A stretch of 64,000 nt of DNA from DATAXV01 sp036272915. GTDB taxonomy: Bacteria; Chloroflexota; Dormibacteria; Dormibacterales; Dormibacteraceae. The stretch is taken from positions 1 to 64,000 of the forward strand of contig DATAXV010000160.1 of the NCBI GenBank assembly GCA_036272915.1. The letters are read 5' to 3'. The translations under genes and the position numbers were made by a program. Below, piece after piece: positions 49,311-57,584 of this stretch. Under the pieces are notes generated by a model. The model made no database searches. It was not told the DNA's origin and worked only from the letters and a program-made list of their open reading frames with translations. Within the stretch, counting starts at the first letter, position 1. The number at the start of each line of letters is the position of its first letter.

Positions 49311-50177
49311 ATGCTCGCCGTGGTTGCGGCCCTGCCGCTTTCCATCGTCATCAGCCTCTTCCTGGGCCTGCCGCTGGCCTGGAAGTGGCAGCTCGGCGTG
49401 GCTCGGGCCGCCATCGCCCTGGTCGCGATCGCCGTGATCGTGTCCGCCGCCCTGACCCTGGCGATCCGGCCGGGTCCGGCCGGTGGCGTCCTCATCGGCC
49501 TGGTCGGGGCGGCCGTGAGCCTGGCGGCCTGCGCCCTCTTCGTCGTCTATCGCTTCTACCGCGATCCCCGGCGCACCGCGCCCGAGGGCCCGGGCCTGAT
49601 CGTCAGCCCCGCCGACGGCCTCGTCATCTACGTGCAGAGGTCGGAGGGCGGGGAGTTGCCGGTGGCCGCCAAGCACGGCAAGCGCTACACGCTCCAGGAG
49701 CTGACCCGGACCCCGCTGCACGAGCAGGAGGCGACCGTGGTCGGCATCGCCATGAGCTTCCTGGACGTCCACATCAATCGCTTCCCGATCGCCGGGAAGG
49801 TGGCCGTCCAGAAGCACTTCGCAGGCGCCTTCGGCTCCCTCCGCCACAAGGACATGGTCTACCTCAACGAGCGGGCGACCACCCTGATCGAGGACGGCGG
49901 GCTGCAGATCGCGGTGGTGCAGATCGCGTCCCGTCTGGTCCGCCAGATCGTCTCCTTCGTCCGCGAGGGCGAGGTCGGCGGGCGGGGCCAGCGGCTGGGC
50001 GTGATCAGGCTGGGGTCACAGGTCGATCTGGTGCTGCCGGCGCGGGAGGACCTCTCCGTTTGCGTGAGGGTGGGTGAACGAGTCCGCGCCGGTGAATCGA
50101 TCGTGGCCCGCGTCGGCGCCGCGATCGAGGCCCCCCAGGCCGACCGCGCGGAGCCGGCACCCGCCGCGAGGCCATGA
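49311..50177 (+). CDS. psd: phosphatidylserine decarboxylase-like protein
   Basis: 288 residues, starting two bases after the ATP-grasp stop. Two N-terminal transmembrane helices (VVAALPLSIVISLFLGLPLA and ARAAIALVAIAVIVSAALTL) plus a third are longer than in the usual short PSD. The catalytic domain is complete: YRFYRDPRRTAPEGPGLIVS, PADGLVIYVQRSEG, FLDVHINRFPIAGKVAVQKH, and GVIRLGSQVDLVLPARED with the Gly-Ser self-cleavage site (Ser about 236) that makes the pyruvoyl group. It converts phosphatidylserine, or a serine-like head group, to the amine. The stop overlaps the second ATP-grasp gene. Being sandwiched between two ligases suggests that the amine it makes is their substrate (inference). 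Confidence 0.87.
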   Translation: MLAVVAALPLSIVISLFLGLPLAWKWQLGVARAAIALVAIAVIVSAALTLAIRPGPAGGVLIGLVGAAVSLAACALFVVYRFYRDPRRTAPEGPGLIVSPADGLVIYVQRSEGGELPVAAKHGKRYTLQELTRTPLHEQEATVVGIAMSFLDVHINRFPIAGKVAVQKHFAGAFGSLRHKDMVYLNERATTLIEDGGLQIAVVQIASRLVRQIVSFVREGEVGGRGQRLGVIRLGSQVDLVLPAREDLSVCVRVGERVRAGESIVARVGAAIEAPQADRAEPAPAARP

Positions 50178-51406
50178 GCGAGGGGCGCCCCGGAGCGCTG
50201 GTCCTGGGAAGCGACTTCCGCGGCCTGGCCGCGGTCCGAGCTCTGGGACGCAAGGGGATCCCCTCCTTCGTCGTCTGCAACGACCCCCGCTCGGCCTGGT
50301 ACTCGCGCTACAGCGTCGGTCGCGAGCGCTGGGCCGGCAAGCTGCACGGCGACGACTTCCGCGACTACCTGCTCGAGCTCGCCGACCGCCGCGGCCTTCG
50401 CGGCTGGGTGCTCTACGCCCTCCAGGACGAGACGGTCGAGACCGTCGCCGAGAACGCGGGCGTCCTCGGCGACGTCTACCGGCTGACGACGCCGGGCTGG
50501 GACTCCGCCCGCAGGGCGCTGGACAAGCACCTGATGAACGAGCTGGCCGACCTGGTCGGGATCCCCTATCCGAAGACCTGGTACCCGAAGGGGGCCCAGG
50601 ACCTGACCTGGCTCAACCTGACCTACCCGGTCCTGGTGAAGCCGACGATGTCGACCTGGCTCCAGCATTCGATGCGACGCAAGGCGCTGTGGGCGCACGA
50701 CTTCGCCGAGCTTCGCGAGAGCTACCGGACCCTGGCCGCGCTGGTCCCGCCCGAGGAGATCGTGGTCCAGGAGGCGATCGCCGGCGATGGCCATACCCAG
50801 GTCTCGGCGGCGGTCTTCTGCCGCGACGGCGAGGTCCTTGGCGGCATGACCGCCCGGCGCACGCGCCAGTACCCCATCGACCTCGGGCTCAGCAGCTGCT
50901 ACGTCGAGGCCATGCCCGTGCCCGGCCTGATCGAACTGGCCTCGAGCCTGGTCGAGGAGCTCGGCCTGAGCGGCGTCGCCGAGGTGGAGTTCAAGCAGGA
51001 CGAGCGCGACGGGCGCTACAAGCTGCTCGACATCAACGTGCGGCTGTGGGGCTGGCACGGCCTCTGCGTCCCCTGCGGCATGGACTTCACGAGCCTCCTC
51101 TACCAGCAGGCGATGGGACAGGACGTGAAGCCGGCCGGCCCGGTCTACGGCTGGCGCTGGCGGCGGATGCTGACCGATCTGCCCGCGGCGCTGCAGGAGA
51201 TGCGAGCCGGGATCACCACCCCGTGGGGGTATCTCGCCTCCTTCGCCAGGGGGCGCACGGTGCCGTCGGTGTTCGCCGCCGACGATCCGCTCCCGGGTGT
51301 CGCCGACATCGCCGTCGCCGTGCGCAGAGCGTCGAAACGCACTCTCAACAGGCGCTGCCGAGCGGCCACCGGACACGCGCCGCTGCTGCCCGACCGCTCC
51401 GGCTGA
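50174..51406 (+). CDS. ATP-grasp family protein (copy 2)
   Basis: 410 residues, ATGA overlap with the PSD gene. N-terminal domain: GALVLGSDFRGLAAVRALGR, FVVCNDPRSAWYSRYSVGRE. ATP-grasp domain: TYPVLVKPTMSTWLQHSMRR with Lys, EEIVVQEAIAGDGHTQVSAA with Glu, and KLLDINVRLWGWHGLCVPCG with Asp and Asn for metal. It shares order and length with copy 1 but differs in the loop around the acceptor (GHTQ against GDQQ), so the two probably use different acceptors or act one after the other. The basic tail ASKRTLNRRCRAATGHAPLL is unlike copy 1. Last gene of the three-gene operon. Confidence 0.85.
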   Translation: MSEGRPGALVLGSDFRGLAAVRALGRKGIPSFVVCNDPRSAWYSRYSVGRERWAGKLHGDDFRDYLLELADRRGLRGWVLYALQDETVETVAENAGVLGDVYRLTTPGWDSARRALDKHLMNELADLVGIPYPKTWYPKGAQDLTWLNLTYPVLVKPTMSTWLQHSMRRKALWAHDFAELRESYRTLAALVPPEEIVVQEAIAGDGHTQVSAAVFCRDGEVLGGMTARRTRQYPIDLGLSSCYVEAMPVPGLIELASSLVEELGLSGVAEVEFKQDERDGRYKLLDINVRLWGWHGLCVPCGMDFTSLLYQQAMGQDVKPAGPVYGWRWRRMLTDLPAALQEMRAGITTPWGYLASFARGRTVPSVFAADDPLPGVADIAVAVRRASKRTLNRRCRAATGHAPLLPDRSG

Positions 51407-51559
51407 GGCGTTACGCACGGGCCGCGCCCAGGACGCCCAGGACCCGGGTCATATCCGAACCGGGACACCTCACTGCGGCTGTGCTGGGACTCCCATGGTC
51501 GACCTTCCGGACCGTTCCTAAGCTACGGAGAGTGATGCGAGACGCCAGGAGCGACCCTG
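51407..51559 (+). promoter_or_regulatory. upstream region of the Wzz/Wzy operon with a GGGACAC half-site
   Basis: 153 bases. GGGACAC lies at 51462-51468, about 95 bases upstream of the CpsD-like gene. AGGAG (51546-51550 region) gives the ribosome site nine bases before the ATG at 51560. No gene seen. Confidence 0.4.
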
Positions 51560-52381
51560 ATGGCAACCTTTGAGATTGCCACAGAGCCGCAGTCCGGGGT
51601 GCCCGAGACGGAAGAGACGTTGAACCAGCAGGACACCGAGAAGATGAGTTCGCTGGCCGGCCAGCGGCTCGAGCCCGGAGTGAGGCGCGAGGAGCCGGCC
51701 GCCGAGGAATCGGCGGTCGAGGTGAGTGGTGAAGAGAAGAGGAAGGTGACGAGGCTGGACCCCAAGCGTCTGCCCGTTCACGCCAGCGTCGTCGAAGCGT
51801 GCAGCCGCGCCACGGCCACCCTCGACGGCCCCAACCTGGCCTTCCTCGGTGTCACCAGCTCAGTCCGCGGCGAGGGCCGCACGTCGATCGCGACGGCCAT
51901 GGCCTTCGTCCAGGCTCATGACTACGGGCGGTCGACCATCCTGATCGACGCCGACTTCGAGGGTCCCAGCGTGGCCGGCCTGTTCGGCCTTGACCAGGCG
52001 CCCGGCCTGGCCGACGTCCTGCGCGAGCGGATCGACCTCGAGGACGCCGTCCATGACGTCGGTGACGGACTCTCGGTGCTCACCGCGGGCAAGGTCGACT
52101 CCCCCCCCGGGCTCGCCGCCAAGCTGGCCGAGTCGAAGATCCTGCAGGACCTGCAGACCGAGCACGAGGTGGTGGTCGTGGACCTTCCCGCGATTATCGA
52201 CTCCCGCTGCGGCACCGTGCTCGCAGCCCTCTTCGAGCAGCCTCTGCTCGTGATCCGTGCCGGCATCACGCCGGCCAAGAAGGTTGGCGAGGCCCTGGAG
52301 CAGCTCGATCGCGAGCCCACGGCCCTGCTCAACGGCACCCGGACCAGCCTCCCCCGCTGGATACGCCGGCTTCTGGAGTAG
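51560..52381 (+). CDS. CpsD/CapB-like ATPase of the Wzc co-polymerase system, Walker A lysine replaced
   Basis: 273 residues. The first 70 are polar and low in structure. The P-loop domain runs from about 75: RATATLDGPNLAFLGVTSSV, then the Walker A region RGEGRTSIATAMAF, the Walker A' ILIDADFEGPSVAG, and VVVVDLPAIIDSRCGTVLAA as Walker B. In BY-kinases and MinD/ParA-type proteins Walker A ends GKT/GKS; here the Lys is Arg107 (GEGRTS). There is no Tyr cluster at the C-terminus, which ends TSLPRWIRRLLE. Its position just before a Wzz gene marks it as the cytoplasmic regulator of chain length. The changed P-loop suggests weak or absent kinase activity, so a scaffolding or ADP-locked role is possible (inference). 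Confidence 0.8.
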   Translation: MATFEIATEPQSGVPETEETLNQQDTEKMSSLAGQRLEPGVRREEPAAEESAVEVSGEEKRKVTRLDPKRLPVHASVVEACSRATATLDGPNLAFLGVTSSVRGEGRTSIATAMAFVQAHDYGRSTILIDADFEGPSVAGLFGLDQAPGLADVLRERIDLEDAVHDVGDGLSVLTAGKVDSPPGLAAKLAESKILQDLQTEHEVVVVDLPAIIDSRCGTVLAALFEQPLLVIRAGITPAKKVGEALEQLDREPTALLNGTRTSLPRWIRRLLE

Positions 52382-52385
52382 CGAT

Positions 52386-53432
52386 ATGCACCGGTATATG
52401 GAGACGTTCTTCCGCCACTCGCGCGTCCTGATCGCGCTGGTCGGGATCTCGTTGGTGGTGGCACTGGGCATCTCCTTCTCGGCGCCCCGCGTCTACCAGT
52501 CGACGGCCTCCCTCTGGATCCAGACCAACTCGCTGACCGGTGGCCAGAACGTCAACACGCAGCTGAGCCCGGCCCAGGCCGGCGTCTCCCTCCTGCAGGA
52601 GCTCATGGCCACGCGCGGCTTCTGCCTGCAGGTCGCCCAGGGCGGCCCGCTCTACAACTACGTCGCCCTGCACGGAGCGAGCAGCAACCCGCTGTCCAAG
52701 ATCACGTCCAAGCTGTCAGGCGGCGCCGCCGCGTCCGGGCAGATCCTCCAGAACGACGTCGTCGCCGACCTCCAGAAGAACGTCGCGGTGACGGCCACGG
52801 GGCCGCAGGTGGTCACGGTCAGCTTCAACGCCGCCAACCCGGTGGTCGCCGCGGCGACCGTCAGCTCGCTGATCAAGCAGTTCTCGGACCAGGTCCAGAC
52901 GCAGCTCACCGCTCAGCAGAAGCTTTACGAGCAGCAGCTCTCCCAGGCTCTGCTCCAGGAGCAGGACGCGAACGCGGCCGTCGCCCGGTACCTCGCTCAG
53001 CACCCCGATCTCGAGCAGTCGGTGCCGCCGCCCGACCCGACCTACGCCAGCCTCCAGCAGGTCGCCGCGCAGGCCCAGGAGCGCTACACGCAGCTGCTCG
53101 CCGCCTATGACCAGCTGCTCCTCCAGCAGAACACGGGTCCCAGCTCGGGCGCGTTCCGGGTGATGGACAGCCCGATCATCCCGATCAAGCCCCTGAGCCG
53201 GATCAAGACCCTCGGCCTCGGCGCGGGTGGCGGCCTCGCCATCGGCCTGATCCTCTGCGGCGTCACCCTGGTCCTCCTGGTCGTCGCCAACCGCGGCTTC
53301 GACGCCCCGGCCGACGTGGAGCGCGCCCTCGGCCTGAAGGTCGTGGGCATCGTCCCCCTGCGCGAGCAGCGCACCTCCGCCGAGGGTCGCCGAGCCAGGA
53401 AGAGCGCGGGCCGGTCGCGGACCGCGGCCTGA
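52386..53432 (+). CDS. Wzz/Wzc-N chain-length determinant protein
   Basis: 348 residues from the ATG at 52386. Two transmembrane helices flank a large outside domain, at 15-33 (LIALVGISLVVALGISFSAP) and about 283-305 (GLGAGGGLAIGLILCGVTLV). Near the second helix is the Pro-rich MDSPIIPIKPLSRIKTLGLG element of polysaccharide co-polymerases. A coiled-coil stretch (QQKLYEQQLSQALLQEQDAN) fills the middle. The cytoplasmic tail contains the RALGLKVVGIVPLREQR motif that contacts the partner ATPase. It sets the length of the polymer made by the Wzy-like protein two genes on. Coupled to the CpsD-like gene (gap of four bases). Confidence 0.85.
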   Translation: MHRYMETFFRHSRVLIALVGISLVVALGISFSAPRVYQSTASLWIQTNSLTGGQNVNTQLSPAQAGVSLLQELMATRGFCLQVAQGGPLYNYVALHGASSNPLSKITSKLSGGAAASGQILQNDVVADLQKNVAVTATGPQVVTVSFNAANPVVAAATVSSLIKQFSDQVQTQLTAQQKLYEQQLSQALLQEQDANAAVARYLAQHPDLEQSVPPPDPTYASLQQVAAQAQERYTQLLAAYDQLLLQQNTGPSSGAFRVMDSPIIPIKPLSRIKTLGLGAGGGLAIGLILCGVTLVLLVVANRGFDAPADVERALGLKVVGIVPLREQRTSAEGRRARKSAGRSRTAA

Positions 53433-53439
53433 CCGGGCC

Positions 53440-53577
53440 ATGCAAGCCCTGGGGGCCTTCATCGGCCTCTTCCTCGTCGCGGGCCTGGCGGTCAAGGGTC
53501 CCAGGGCGCAGCGGGCGCTGGTCATCGTCGGATCCGGTGTGATCCTGGCCCTCTGGTACTGGCGGCTCGGAAAATGA
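53440..53577 (+). CDS. 45-residue two-helix membrane protein
   Basis: An ATG at 53440, seven bases after the Wzz stop, opens a 45-codon frame that ends in an ATGA overlap with the polymerase gene. It reads MQALGAFIGLFLVAGLAVKG, then a short basic turn (PRAQRALVI) and a second hydrophobic helix VGSGVILALWYWRLGK. Both the position between Wzz and Wzy genes and the coupling on the 3' side argue that it is translated. No family recognised. It may stabilise the polymerase or link it to the chain-length protein (inference). Confidence 0.6.
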   Translation: MQALGAFIGLFLVAGLAVKGPRAQRALVIVGSGVILALWYWRLGK

Positions 53578-55181
53578 TCGCCGAGGTCCCGAACGCGCGC
53601 CGGTTCGAGGACGTGCTCCGGAGGCGGCGGCGGCTGATCTTCGCCCTGGTCGGGATCGCCGCCCCGCTGTTCGGCATCCTCGCCGGGATCCTCGCCGAGA
53701 ATGGCCAGACCATGTCGCTGGCCCTCGTCCTCCTGCTCCTGGCCCCGATCGTCGCCTGGTGGCGCCTGCCGGTGGCGGTGCTCGGGCTCTTCTTCGTCGG
53801 CGTCGTCATCGAGCAGTTCCACATCGGCGTCAACGCCCAGGACGTGACCGAGTCGATCCCGCTCTTCACCAGCCTCAACAGCGGTGTCGGGATCAGCGGC
53901 GTCTACTTCAACCCGATGGAGCTCGTGATGATCTCCATCGTCGTCGTGATCCTGCTCCGGATGGGCCTCCGCCAGGCGACCATGCCTCGATCGGCGCTCT
54001 TTTACACGCTGCTCGTCCTGCTCGCCCTGGTCGTCTTCGGCGCGATCCACGGGCTGGCCACCCACAGCGCCTTCAAGGAGGTGATCGACGAGGTCCGGCC
54101 GCTCTGCTACCTGGCGATGATGTACTTCCTCGTCTCCCAGCTACCGGCCAAGACCTCGAGCCTGGTCGCCCTGCTCTGGACGTTCATCGGCATCATCGCG
54201 GTGCGCTCGCTGCAGGGGACGATCCTGGTCTTCACCTCGGTGCTGGGCAAATCGACCCACCCCGACTACCTGCTCAGCCACGAGGACTCGCTCTTCCTCT
54301 CCGTCTTCCTCGCCTTCGTCGCCGCCCTCTGGCTGTTCGAGCGGCGGGGACGGATGCGGCGCGTGGCCACCCTGATCGCGCCCTTCGCCTTCCTCGTCGA
54401 GATCGCCAACAACCGGCGCGCCGGCTGGCTGATGCTGGGCGCGTCGCTGCTCGTCCTGCTGCTCTTCGCCGCGGTGCGGCTGCCGCAGCGGCGCCGCCTG
54501 GTCCTCACCATAGTCACCGTGATGGTGGTCGGCTTCGCCGTCTACATGCCGATCTTCTGGAACCATGACCAGGGCCTCTTCGGCGAGCCCGCCCGCGCCG
54601 TCCGCTCGGAGATCGCTCCCGACGCCCGTGACCTCGCCTCCGACCTCTACCGCCAGGGCGAGAACATCGATCTGGGCTTCGACATCAAGAGCACGCCGAT
54701 CCTGGGCTCGGGCTACGGGATCGCCATCCCCCACGTCATCCCCATCGTCAACCTCTCCCCGATCGACCCCTCGATCAACTTCGTGCCCCACGACACGATC
54801 CTCTACATCTGGTACCGGCTGGGCAGCTTCGGCGCCCTCGCCTTCTGGTCGCTGATCGGCTTCGCCATCGTCGCCACCTGCCGGCTGCTCCGATCCACCG
54901 ACCTGGACGTGTCGCTCTACGCGACGTTCGCCGTCATGGCCGTCATCTCCTACGTCGCCGAGGGCTACGTCGACCTCGGGCTGGCCTTCTACCGCATCGC
55001 CGTCTTCGTCGGCGCCGCCATGGGCGGGCTCGAGGTGGCGAGGCGGGTCCAGCTGCAGATCGACGCCGATACGGCGGAGCAGGAGGCGGTGATCGCCGAG
55101 GGACGTTCCCCCAAGCGCAAGCGAAGGCCGCCGGTCAGGACCGGCGCCGCCAGGCGACCGCAAACGGCGGGCCTGCGATGA
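53574..55181 (+). CDS. O-antigen ligase/polymerase family protein (Wzy-like)
   Basis: 535 residues with about eleven transmembrane helices, starting with RLIFALVGIAAPLFGILAGI. The large periplasmic loop between about residues 345 and 420 contains YGIAIPHVIPIVNLSPIDPS and FVPHDTILYIWYRLGSFGAL, the His/Arg-containing pattern of the O-antigen ligase superfamily (the second loop, HDTILYIWYRLG, is the most conserved part). A basic C-terminal tail (SPKRKRRPPVRTGAARR) lies in the cytoplasm. Within an operon of CpsD-like and Wzz proteins it is best read as the Wzy polymerase, joining repeat units on the outer face of the membrane. Confidence 0.85.
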   Translation: MIAEVPNARRFEDVLRRRRRLIFALVGIAAPLFGILAGILAENGQTMSLALVLLLLAPIVAWWRLPVAVLGLFFVGVVIEQFHIGVNAQDVTESIPLFTSLNSGVGISGVYFNPMELVMISIVVVILLRMGLRQATMPRSALFYTLLVLLALVVFGAIHGLATHSAFKEVIDEVRPLCYLAMMYFLVSQLPAKTSSLVALLWTFIGIIAVRSLQGTILVFTSVLGKSTHPDYLLSHEDSLFLSVFLAFVAALWLFERRGRMRRVATLIAPFAFLVEIANNRRAGWLMLGASLLVLLLFAAVRLPQRRRLVLTIVTVMVVGFAVYMPIFWNHDQGLFGEPARAVRSEIAPDARDLASDLYRQGENIDLGFDIKSTPILGSGYGIAIPHVIPIVNLSPIDPSINFVPHDTILYIWYRLGSFGALAFWSLIGFAIVATCRLLRSTDLDVSLYATFAVMAVISYVAEGYVDLGLAFYRIAVFVGAAMGGLEVARRVQLQIDADTAEQEAVIAEGRSPKRKRRPPVRTGAARRPQTAGLR

Positions 55182-55257
55182 GAATCCCCCCACTGATCCG
55201 ATCCTCGGAGACCGGGAGTGCGTTCAGCCTCTTTCGGTGGCGGGTGCGGAGAGACGT

Positions 55258-56493
55258 GTGACGGCGCCTGCCGGCGGTAAGCGCCGGTTCTGGGCCCCCC
55301 TGATCGTCGGCCTCGCCCTCCTCGTGTGCTCGTGCGGGGGCGCGCCGGCGGCCAAGACGTCGCCGCGCCCGACGGCCAGACCGTCGACGGCGGCGGGGCC
55401 GGCGCCCTCGCCGGATCGCATGGCGCCCCTGGCCGTGATCAGCCGCAACGCGCCGGCCTACGCGGTCCCCTCCAGCGCGATCCTCACCCCGGCCGCGTAC
55501 GGCGACGACGCCAACTACGACCATGAGTTCAGCGCCAGGCCTCCCGTCGCCCTCGCTTACAACCTGAGCCGCGTGCCTCGCAGGGAACGCGAGCAGGTGC
55601 TGGTCACCTGGTTCAACAACGAGACCGCCTTCTACCCGCCGGGTACGCCGGGCTACAACTACTACAACGTTCCCGAGGACTACACGATCGACGTCAGCGA
55701 CGCCTCGGGCCAGGTGGCACCGCCGGCTGCGACGTCCTCCGCCTGGCGGACGCTGGTCCGGGTGACGAACAACCAGTTCGGGTCGGGAATGAACCTGATC
55801 GACATGGGCGGCGCCAACTGGATCCGCATGCGGGTCACGGAGATCCGCGGATCGGTCGAGAACATGAACGCCAACTTCAAGCTCGACATCCAGAACGCCG
55901 CCGGCGGGACCGCCAACACCTGGCTCTTCCTGGGCGACTCGATCACGGCCGGGGCGATGGGCCACCAGGAGCCGACGAACTTCCCCCAGCAGATCGACGC
56001 CGCCGACCCACCCTACTTCCCGGCGGAGGTGAACGGCGGCGTGCCGGGATGGACGTCGAGCAATCCCCTGGGAACCGATCCGGTGACCGGGAAGCAGTTC
56101 CTCGAGGAGTTCCTGCAGGCGATCCCGGCCCACTACGTCACGCTCAACTTCGGCACCAACGATTGGGACGACCCGAACCTGTCCACCTTCGGAGCCAACA
56201 TGGCCGAGATGGTCAAGGAGGTGCAGGCCGCCGGCCGTGTCGCGGTCGTCCCCATGATCCCGTGGAGCTGTGACTCGCTCCACCAGCAGACGGCTCCCAC
56301 GCTCAATCAGGAGGTCGAGCAGCTCTGGGCGTCCAATTCCCAGATCGTGCACGGGCCCGACTTCTGGGCCTACTTCAAGGAGCACTCGAGTCTGATGTCG
56401 TCCGACTGCATCCATCCCAGCACCCCGACCGGGATGGACACCTACCGGACCGTCTACGGGCAGGCCATGGCCTCGGCGATCTACGGGAAATAG
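55258..56493 (+). CDS. secreted SGNH/GDSL hydrolase
   Basis: 411 residues from the GTG at 55258, with GGAGAG at 55248-55253; the frame is open to a weaker GTG at 55237. A signal peptide (RRFWAPLIVGLALLVCSC) ends with two Cys, so it may be a lipoprotein, though the lipobox is imperfect. Residues 45-225 form a beta-rich N-terminal domain of unknown type. The SGNH domain follows: TWLFLGDSITAGAMGHQEPT with the nucleophile Ser, GGVPGWTS with the Gly, LNFGTNDWDDPN with the Asn, and SSDCIHPSTPTGMDTYR with the Asp and His. These enzymes remove acetyl or other acyl groups from sugars. It probably edits the exported polysaccharide. Confidence 0.88.
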   Translation: MTAPAGGKRRFWAPLIVGLALLVCSCGGAPAAKTSPRPTARPSTAAGPAPSPDRMAPLAVISRNAPAYAVPSSAILTPAAYGDDANYDHEFSARPPVALAYNLSRVPRREREQVLVTWFNNETAFYPPGTPGYNYYNVPEDYTIDVSDASGQVAPPAATSSAWRTLVRVTNNQFGSGMNLIDMGGANWIRMRVTEIRGSVENMNANFKLDIQNAAGGTANTWLFLGDSITAGAMGHQEPTNFPQQIDAADPPYFPAEVNGGVPGWTSSNPLGTDPVTGKQFLEEFLQAIPAHYVTLNFGTNDWDDPNLSTFGANMAEMVKEVQAAGRVAVVPMIPWSCDSLHQQTAPTLNQEVEQLWASNSQIVHGPDFWAYFKEHSSLMSSDCIHPSTPTGMDTYRTVYGQAMASAIYGK

Positions 56494-56497
56494 CGGC

Positions 56498-57499
56498 GTG
56501 ATCCACGACCTGATCCACCACATCCCCGGAGAGGGCCCGGTGCAGCACTGGGTCAACGGGCACGGGATCCACGGACCCCAGATCGCCTATTGGCTCGGGG
56601 TCGCGTTCGCCGCCGCCTGCATCGTCGCCGCCCTGGCCATGGTCACCCTCGCCGTCACCGGCCACGGCGAGCGAGTTCGGCGACCGGGTTGGCGGCGCAG
56701 GATCGCGCTGGCGACGGGGGCCGTGCTCGCCGTGTGCGTCTCGGGCCTCAGCTACACCGCCGCTCAGGCCGGCTCCCCCGACCCGGAGGTGCATCCGGTA
56801 TCGATCCCGACCATGAGCACTCCCGCGCCCTTCCGCTCGGTTCAGGTGGCGGATCAGGTCTGCCTCACCAACCCGACCGAGCAGATCGCCCTGCCGCGGA
56901 CGATCGGAGAGGGCGACTACCTGCTGCTCGTCTTCGCGGGTCAGGGCTACCGCGGGGCGCCGGCCGCCGTGACCTCGGTCTCCGATGAACTCAACGGGAA
57001 CTGGACCCGCCTCTACGACCGCCAGACGATCAGCGGCGGAGGCCGGCAGTATCTCGACTTCGCGGCGTTCCGCCTCGAACACTCGCGCGCCGGCCACGAC
57101 GTGATCTCGGTCGCGGGGACATGGGGGCAGGCGGGTGGCACGGTCACGATCCTCGACATCTCCGGCGCCGAGGGCCAGGACGCCGCCTCGTTCGCCGGCG
57201 GCGTCGGATCCGACGGCGCCGGTCGGGTCCTGAGCCCGGCGGCGACGGCGACCGCCGGTGACCTCGTCCTCGGCGTCTTCGGCGCCTACAACTACGGGCA
57301 GTCCATCGGCGCGGCGCCGGGTTGGACGATGGACGTGAGCGCCGGCTCCTACACGTGCTCGGCGACCGTGATCGAGCATCTGACCCGGTCGGCCGGCTCA
57401 GGCCGGCAGGAGGCGCCGCTGGTCACCGGCAGTGCCAACTTCTTCGGGTTCGGGGCCGGCGTCGTCACGCTTCGCCCCGACCACTCCGGAGATGACTGA
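56498..57499 (+). CDS. hypothetical membrane-anchored protein with an extracellular beta-sandwich domain
   Basis: 333 residues from a GTG four bases after the SGNH gene. Two transmembrane helices: IAYWLGVAFAAACIVAALAM and the second RRIALATGAVLAVCVSGLSY, the latter like a signal peptide. Residues 110-333 are outside and beta-rich with a repeated hydrophobic/Gly pattern: GDYLLLVFAGQGYRGAPAAV, DVISVAGTWGQAGGTVTILD, GDLVLGVFGAYNYGQSIGAA. This resembles domains found in secreted proteins of actinobacterial glycan clusters, but I do not recognise a family. Last gene of the operon that begins with the CpsD-like ATPase. Confidence 0.65.
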   Translation: MIHDLIHHIPGEGPVQHWVNGHGIHGPQIAYWLGVAFAAACIVAALAMVTLAVTGHGERVRRPGWRRRIALATGAVLAVCVSGLSYTAAQAGSPDPEVHPVSIPTMSTPAPFRSVQVADQVCLTNPTEQIALPRTIGEGDYLLLVFAGQGYRGAPAAVTSVSDELNGNWTRLYDRQTISGGGRQYLDFAAFRLEHSRAGHDVISVAGTWGQAGGTVTILDISGAEGQDAASFAGGVGSDGAGRVLSPAATATAGDLVLGVFGAYNYGQSIGAAPGWTMDVSAGSYTCSATVIEHLTRSAGSGRQEAPLVTGSANFFGFGAGVVTLRPDHSGDD

Positions 57500-57584
57500 C
57501 CGGGCCACCGACCGCGCGACCGTCAGGGCGGAGGAGTCGTTCTCGCCCGCTCCCGCCGGCTGAACCGCCGGCAGAGGTCTCGGC

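Noticed and set aside
57555..57572. GCCGGC repeated around a six-base spacer between convergent genes, as a possible terminator
   Set aside because: Each arm is a palindrome by itself and the stem is only six bases, so it is not convincing.
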